Part shown: piece by piece, positions 8,132 to 13,478 of the stretch | Layout: the number at the start of each line of letters is the position of its first letter | How positions within the stretch are numbered: position 1 is the first letter of the stretch | Origin: Spirogloea muscicola | Taxonomy: Eukaryota > Streptophyta > Zygnematophyceae > Spirogloeales > Spirogloeaceae | Reading direction: 5' to 3' | DNA: 13,478 nucleotides | Assembly (NCBI GenBank): GCA_009602725.1 | Contig: WELB01000018.1 | Location: forward strand, 1,099,564 to 1,113,041 | Made by a program: the position numbers and the translations under genes | The notes under the pieces: model-generated | What the model was told of the DNA's origin: nothing | The model's database searches: none | The model's input: only the letters and a program-made list of their open reading frames with translations

Positions 8132-8258
8132 GCGCAGGACGCGCTCTGGCCGCCGCCTCCAGGTCTCGGCGGAGTGCCTCCTTCCCTGCATCGAGCTACT
8201 CTGACCTGATGTTGCTCACTCGCGTGTACTGAGCTTCCCTAGTATGCTGTCGTGTTTG
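8132..8258 (+). repeat. Dispersed repeat, copy C (diverged tandem of copy B)
   Basis: Begins gcgcaggacgcgctctgg and keeps the order of blocks seen in B, including ggtctcg-cgg-gt-cctc, ctactctgacctg and gagcttcc, with more substitutions. The 161-bp offset from B suggests a local duplication of a unit of about 160 bp. Confidence 0.5.
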
Positions 8259-8300
8259 GTAGAGTAGTCCTTTTCGGCACCTCTTTCTTTGGCTTTGGAC

Positions 8301-8327
8301 ATTGTCCATTGTTTTTGGGCTGGCTTT
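8301..8327 (+). repeat. GGGCTGGCTTT motif repeat, copy 3
   Basis: Reads attgtccattgttttt then gggctggcttt. It lies just after copy C and about 140 bp before the next copy. Confidence 0.65.
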
Positions 8328-8439
8328 GCCAGCCCCTCTTCTCTGTGCTTACCCCTTTGTACTTGGCCATACTGGCCTTCGATTGTTACAAATGCACGAA
8401 ATTCTTCTTCGTGGTGGGCGGGCACTTCTCTCTTCGGAC

Positions 8440-8467
8440 CTTGTCCATTCTTTCTGGGCTGGCTTTT
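8440..8467 (+). repeat. GGGCTGGCTTT motif repeat, copy 4
   Basis: Reads cttgtccattctttct then gggctggctttt, closely matching copy 3 and the inverted copy at 7621-7647. A ggcacttctctcttcgg block precedes it, parallel to the ggcacctctttctttgg block before copy 3. Confidence 0.65.
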
Positions 8468-8479
8468 CACCTTCCCCGC

Positions 8480-9259
8480 CCCGTTTGCAAAAGCTCACTA
8501 CTTCTATGCCATGGGCTACAGACGAGCAAGATGGGCTAAATCGTTAATTCTTAGTCGCAAATCCAGAGGCTGGCTTGCTCAGCAACCAAATCACCACCCC
8601 TTTTCATTGGTCGCAAGTGTTAAGTATGCAGTGTCATTGCAGAGGCTTCATCCCATTGCCGGCTCTCGCCAACTCTACATCAAGTAATCACAACTGTACA
8701 AGCGATTTGTCCTTGCCATGATGAAGGCCACCCAGTCGCCTTTGGCTCGTCTTACTGATCAAACAGACCACACAGGCTGGGTGTACAAGCCGCTATCATG
8801 GAGCTACATGCTTTCATTTCGGAGCAGCGACTCATTCCTGAGTGTGAAAAAAGTTCAAGGGCGCAGAAGCCATGGTGGCCTTCCTGTAACTCTCTGATGT
8901 ATTGACTGTCAGATCTTTCGTTTGCCAACTTGCAACTACTGCCGGATCTTTCCCTGCACTTGTATAAATGAGCTTCCTCAGGCAGAATCTTACATGCATC
9001 ACACAAAGGGGTAACTTTGCAAATCATCACATTTGAGCGTGCACTGCTGAGGGATGGCCCCTCTTCCAAGATTGGCCAATCTGCAGATCAAGCTATTGAC
9101 AAATATACACGGATATTGGCAGCTGTTGAAGCAGGCCACCGTGCAACAATTTCCATGCAAAGATTGTTCTCATCCCTTGACGTCGTTCACGTGGGCCACT
9201 TGAAGGTTGTCCTAAACAACACAATGTGTGCGGCTATATCTATATTTGCAGATTAGGAT
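8480..9259. other. 3' flank of CPR5; no gene seen
   Basis: This AT-richer stretch carries no family I recognise. A plus-strand frame of 79 codons at 9017-9256 has mixed codon use and no visible domain, and it is antisense to the likely CPR5 3' UTR. A minus-strand TGTAA at 8994-8990 is the best candidate for CPR5 polyadenylation. Confidence 0.5.
8990..8994 (-). terminator. TGTAA polyadenylation signal candidate (CPR5)
   Basis: On the minus strand the pentamer lies 266 bp beyond the CPR5 stop codon. It fits the green-algal signal, but a five-base match is weak on its own. Confidence 0.4.
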
Positions 9260-12200
9260 CTAGGCGCGGGACCGAAAGTGGCTGACCGGCAAAACTTCAA
9301 AGCCTGTCCTTTGGAGGTGCCTGAAGTGCCGCCAGAGGTCCTCCAGCGGCACAAAGGGAAGGACGCCCGCGAGTAGTGGCAACACTATGACCAGCATAGT
9401 GTGGAAAGCTAGCTTCCTGAGCCACGTGGGCACCAGCTTGCCCTGCGGCGGCTGTGCGGCGTGCTCGGCTGGCCGGCCATTCAGCAGCCTGTACAGCAGC
9501 TGAGTGTTCCAGATAGCGAAGGCATGCAGCCCACAAAGGCACCACCAGCAGGCCAGCCAGTGCGACCCCCTTGCCCCAACTCCGTCCACAGCCGTCTTGC
9601 CGAAGTACGCGCAGATGCCCCCGAGCATCAGCACAAGCACGGTTGCCGGTTGCCTCTGAGGAGCGACCAAAGTTCAATTCCAATCAACTTATGACCCGAG
9701 TCTTGCTACATAGCCATCAGATGATACGCCCCATGATGCAAAAGTCAGTGTGAAGCCCAGCCAGGTCAGATATTCAAGCTCAAGCCGGCGACAGCAGCAT
9801 GAAGTCAATGCACAGCAACATATCAGGAGCACTGCCCACGCGTGACCTGTGGATATTAGAGGGGATACCAACCTGTATGGTCTCTACATTCTTCTGCAGG
9901 GAGATGACTGCGAGGATCACGAAAGCCATGAGCATGTAGCCCATGACTGCAAATTGGCAGCCAATCACTTGGAGGCGGGTGTTCCAGCCATCGAAGTAGT
10001 GAGACAGGCTGATGCTGTACCAGGGACTTGTTCGAGCGCGCTGGCAACAACAAGCAGCAAAGTGAGGAGTAGCAGTTGACATATACACAGCCCATGCAGA
10101 GCTCAAATCGGATGCAGGGCTGCATTTCTTGGACTGCAACATGGACAGACTATACTAGGAGCATTAGACGGGCATTACGATATCAGATATGAGACTAAAG
10201 TAAGTTGTCAGACCTTAGAGCTGACCACAAAACACCACATATTATGTGGCACTCCGTGAGTGGGTGGGAGACATGCAGGCCAGCTTATGGTGAAAAAAGC
10301 AGCAACTACAGCACACGAGGCATCGCTCATTCACTGACCCTGGCTGCCCACTGGTGGCAGACGTCAAGCTCGCCGGCAAAATGTGCCAGCGGACTTCCAG
10401 CCGGCGTAGAGGAGAGCCAGCAGCATTACACGGAGCCCCATGGCGAGCTCGTCTGCACATAGCCTGGTCAGCCTGCCAAGCTCGTCGCGCTCACGGTCCA
10501 CTCGCAACTGCTGTTCTCGTGGTGCAAGTTTGCCGCGCCCAATCTTGACCTTCTCCTTCATCAGCTCATTGGCATCCAGCGCCAGCTGGACCTGCCGCTC
10601 CTTCAGCTTGGCTGCGTGATGTGAATGCAGGAGCTTGAGCGTGCTCAGGCGCGTGCGCTCTTGGTAGACGTCAACATAGCGCGAGAATGCTTGCGCAAGC
10701 GCGCCCTGCCGCAAGTCCTGGCCTCCCCGGACTGCAGAGCCAGCCAGCATTGGTACAAGCGCCATCAGTGGACTTGCTGCCACACTCTCCGACGGCACCT
10801 CTGCATGTCTCCTCCGGCCACCATCTGCTCGTGCAGCGCTGCCTGCTTGACTGTCACGGTCAGGACTGCCTGCTCTGCTGTTGCTGCTGCCAGACACGTC
10901 TCCTTCACCTGTGCGGTGCGCTTCAGTGTCGCCGTTTGTGCAGCCCCTGCGGTCGTGCTCCTCATGTGACATAAGGCCTTCTGCTAGGAGCCTCGCATTG
11001 CTGAGGACCCCCTCTTCTGTGCTGGATCGCCTATGCAGGCTCCAACAGTCTGGCATGGTGCTCGCCCGTGGCTCTGATGGCTTCGACCACTGTGCTTGTT
11101 CCATACCTTCCCTTCCATTACCAGCTGCGGCGTCCACCAGCTCGCTCAACACCTCCCCAGCGTCGTCCACCTCCTGCACATCCTTTGCAGCCTCCGCACC
11201 ATGTGACTCGCCAGCATCCTCAGCATCAATGCTCCCCAACTCGGCGGGCGCCTGTCTCGGGCCTGGTTGAACCGTTGATACTCCCGGATGCTCGGCCACG
11301 CTGCTAGTCCTCCTGCCGTCATCTGCTGCAGAAAACTGCCTGGTGGCGGCCAGCTCTCCAGTCGCCTCCGCAGCTAGGTCAAAACCCCCTGCGAGCTTGG
11401 TGGACTGCTTGGAGACAGAGCAGCCAAAGTGATCGCCTCCCTCACCGGCAACATGTTCTCTGGCTGGCTGACCATAAAGCTCCAAGCCTCCAACAGCCGC
11501 GACCTTGGGTGGGCTTCTGACCAACTGCAGCCTTGTCGCGGCCGCCTCCGTCTGCGCGAGCGTAGCCAGCACCTGCCGGAAGGACTGCAGGAGCTGCCGC
11601 GCAAAGTCCTGCCGCTCGGCTCCCAGCACCTGGTCAGGCAGGAAAGCGAGCTCCTTGAGAAGGCATCTCCTGATGACATGGGCCACTGCGACCAATCAGG
11701 CAAACACAGCCACGTGTCAGAGTACGCATCTGCACCAGCTCCTTCGGACGTCCCACTGCAACTGAAGTTGGGCGGGCCAGAGTCCTACAGGCTTCAGCGC
11801 AGCATCCACCGCAGCCTCCAGAAGCTGCAGGGCAGTCCCGTGCAGACAGGTCAGCTCGTCGGTGTGCGTCACAGGAAGTTGGGCATGTCAAGCAGTGGCA
11901 GCAGTGCTCCAGCGACCTAAGAGCCTGCCACCAGTGGCGCACTGTCTGCGGGAGCCACTAACCTCTGCAACTTCGTTCCCAGTTGGTGAGATCTCGCCCA
12001 ATGCCTGCTGGTGCGTCATGACCTGCATGCACAACCGTGCTGCATAAGCACCGTCCTTTCTAGTGCAGGGCATCCATCGAGCATGGCGGCTCAGCGGCTG
12101 GAGCTTGCTGACCTTGCTCAAAACGACAGCTGTGGCGAGGCCGAGTGCTGGTGCCAGCTTTGAGGCCCCGGGTCCTGCAACCGCCCGCTGGAGTAGCTCG

Positions 12201-13337
12201 TCCTCCACTGTCGCTGCGCTCAGTGTGGCCTCCACCTTTGCAGTGTCGACTTCTGGCAACAGGCCATTCCGGAGATCACCTGCCTCCTCCTCCACCTGCC
12301 CCTCGCTGTTGCAGTCTGCTGAGGTCTCATACTGCGTGGCGCTAGGACCTCCCTGGTGAAGTCGTGCCAGCCGTCGGAATAATGATAGTGCAAACAGTAG
12401 GCCCCCAAGCACGGCCGCGGCTGTTGCGAGTGACGGTGGCGGTGCCCTGGAAGGAGAACTTCTAGAGAGAGTGAGATAGAAGTTCCATAGCTACTGTCTA
12501 TGCAGCCAGCAGCTCCACCCTATCCCGTCACCTCCTCTCTCCCTGACTGTCCTCACGTGCAGCCCTCCTAGCAACATGTGGCAGGTGCTCTGCAGGCGGC
12601 AGAGTGTGCGTCGTCAAGCCCACATCACCGATGCCACGAGCGATGCGAGAGGCAGCGTCAAGGAGTGGGCCAGCAAGTACGTGCCTGGGGGTGGCTTGGC
12701 CAGGCGGCACCTCTGCCTCGGCGCCCTGCCCGCTGACGCTGCAGCTCAAATTGTCTGCAGGTGCGATGAAGAGTCACGCCTCGTCCATTATCCGAGTCAA
12801 AGGCCCCACATTTGCGAGCAGCGCTGCAGTTGAGCCAGTGCATGCCATGCATGCCATGCATCCAGTAGGAGCCTCACCTGGCAGAGGCGGCGGCGCTGCT
12901 TGCGGAAGAGCTTCGTGATGGCCAGGCATGCCGTCGGCATCTCCGGCAGGCTGTCCGGGCAGCTCAGCTGGCGGCAACGCCTGGCTGAGCCACTGCGCGA
13001 GTGCATCGTGCGAGCCCGTGCCGCTGCCGTCGCCGTCGCCGCCGAGGCTGGCAGGCTTGCCAAGGGTGGTGGCCGGGAGCTCTGCATGTACGCCGGAGGC
13101 CGCCGCGAGCTGGTCGCTGCTCCAACCAGTGACGCCGCTGAAGGCAGCGCCGCCGGCGGGGCACACAGGGTCCTGCCGCTCGCAGCGTCCTTCGCCGTCG
13201 CCGCCGCCGCCGCGGCCGAGCGCGCAGGCCAGGGAGCTCGGGGCGGCATCCACCTCCGCCGGGCTGTCGCGACCCGAGGCCCCGCGCGACAGCCCCCTCT
13301 TAAACCCCCGCACGACCGGCAGTGGGCAAGGACCCAT
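9260..13337 (-). CDS. CPR5: CPR5 homologue, membrane nucleoporin (at least eight exons)
   Basis: CPR5 of plants is an inner-ring nuclear pore membrane protein that restrains immune signalling and affects growth and the cell cycle; here a conserved pore role is inferred. Exons on the minus strand: 13337-12878, 12754-12532, 12446-12113, 12022-11963, 11824 to 11789 (or 11757), 11653 (or 11669) to 10395, 10026 (or 10040) to 9873, and 9655-9260. The total is about 975-990 residues against about 564 in Arabidopsis. Conserved parts: ALGLATAVVLSK, matching the plant LALPLGxSFAA segment; DFARQLLQSFRQVLATL, matching NFExSFxSTLR; a long coiled coil (RTRLSTLKLLH ... VKIGRGK ... RERDELGRL, about 10700-10440); and five hydrophobic segments, including VIGCQFAVMGYMLMAFVILAV, VLVLMLGGICAYFGKTAVDG and VIVLPLLAGVLPFVPLEDLW. 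The last block aligns with the Arabidopsis C-terminus. N-terminal exons are Pro/Gly/Ala-rich and accepted because phases agree (1017 nt for exons 1-3). The start could lie further right, beyond the window. Confidence 0.88.
12841..12861 (+). repeat. CATGCCATG nonamer repeat in CPR5 intron 1
   Basis: About 2.3 head-to-tail copies of CATGCCATG lie inside the intron between the first two CPR5 exons (12877-12755). The array contains ATGCAT palindromes. It is probably a small intronic minisatellite. Confidence 0.7.
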
Positions 13338-13478
13338 CTGCAACCGCGACGGCGGCGGCGGCGGCGGCGGCGGCGGACCGTCGCGGCTCACCTCGGGCTG
13401 GCCATCTCGGTCGAGCTCGGCGGAGGGGGCGCGGCGCCATCGGGGGCGGCAGCGGCGGCAGCGATGCCCGCCACGCAG
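13338..13478 (-). other. 5' leader or further exon of CPR5
   Basis: The CPR5 exon-1 frame stays open to the right window edge without an in-frame ATG upstream of 13337. An out-of-frame ATG at 13440 and one at 13405 are present; the latter is followed by a good GAG|GTGAGC donor, so a short first exon spliced onward is possible but did not fit the phase of the next exon. The stretch is GC-rich like the other gene starts here. Confidence 0.4.
13350..13376 (-). repeat. CGG trinucleotide tract near the CPR5 start
   Basis: Nine CGG triplets on the plus strand. On the minus strand, in the frame of CPR5 exon 1, they would read as nine prolines if translation began upstream of the chosen ATG at 13337. 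A similar tract precedes the NTF2-fold start at 2663-2694. Confidence 0.75.

Noticed and set aside
8216-8687. Overlapping frames on both strands rich in Lys/Glu (minus) or Phe/Trp/Leu (plus)
   Set aside because: They coincide with the GGGCTGGCTTT repeat copies, and several frames are open at once, as expected of repeats and not of a gene.
9017-9256. A 79-codon plus-strand frame ending just before the CPR5 stop
   Set aside because: No domain, no splice context and mixed codon use; probably antisense to the CPR5 3' UTR.
10881-11307. Ser/Pro-rich plus-strand frames
   Set aside because: They are antisense shadows of the low-complexity CPR5 linker exon.
13405-13440. ATGs at 13440 and 13405 as the CPR5 start
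   Set aside because: Neither is in frame with exon 1. The 13405 ATG has a good donor after four codons, but the resulting phase does not fit the next acceptor I can place.
1-13478. CRISPR arrays, tRNA or rRNA genes, viral or autonomous transposon genes, bacterial operons
   Set aside because: I saw no regular spacer-repeat array, cloverleaf, rRNA motif, reverse transcriptase, transposase or capsid motifs, and the gene structure is plainly spliced eukaryotic.

Overview
This is a nuclear segment of a eukaryote with spliced genes, most likely a green alga (trebouxiophyte-like). The evidence is a set of short introns of about 85-400 nt, a candidate TGTAA-type polyadenylation signal, GC-rich gene starts with GC-poorer introns and intergenic DNA, and a gene for CPR5, a membrane nucleoporin known from the plant/green lineage. 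No simple open frame covers any of the genes. I rebuilt four spliced genes by matching exon fragments to family motifs and requiring compatible splice phases.

Layout, left to right. 1-673: a GC-rich left edge with a CRE-like and a G-box palindrome, then copy A of a dispersed repeat, then the 3' flank of ATG10. 674-2449, minus: ATG10, the autophagy E2-like enzyme that conjugates ATG12 to ATG5, in six exons, with the catalytic HPC motif. 2450-2694: a 245-bp divergent promoter with a perfect GCCACGTGGC palindrome and three ATAGCGG heptamers. 2695-3944, plus: a three-exon gene for a small NTF2-fold protein of the 'SigF-like NTF2-like' type. 3945-4204: a convergent 3' intergenic region. 4205-7276, minus: a nine-exon gene for a DENN-domain protein of the LCHN/DENND11 family. 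7277-9259: an intergenic region of about 2 kb holding degenerate direct and inverted repeats and one exon-like orphan fragment. 9260 to about 13337, minus: a large CPR5 homologue of at least eight exons, whose 5' leader runs towards the right edge.

The four genes share no pathway that I can demonstrate. ATG10 (autophagy), the DENN protein (a likely Rab regulator) and CPR5 (inner-ring nuclear pore membrane protein) look like ordinary housekeeping neighbours. The only physical coupling visible is the shared ATG10/NTF2 promoter and the tail-to-tail NTF2/DENN pair. I see no rRNA or tRNA gene, CRISPR array, virus or autonomous transposon. The less ordinary content is the set of GTC-type 5' splice sites, two introns that would be silent if retained, the much enlarged CPR5 protein, an overlapping upstream ORF on the DENN gene, and the repeat family seen at 0.3 kb and again near 8 kb.
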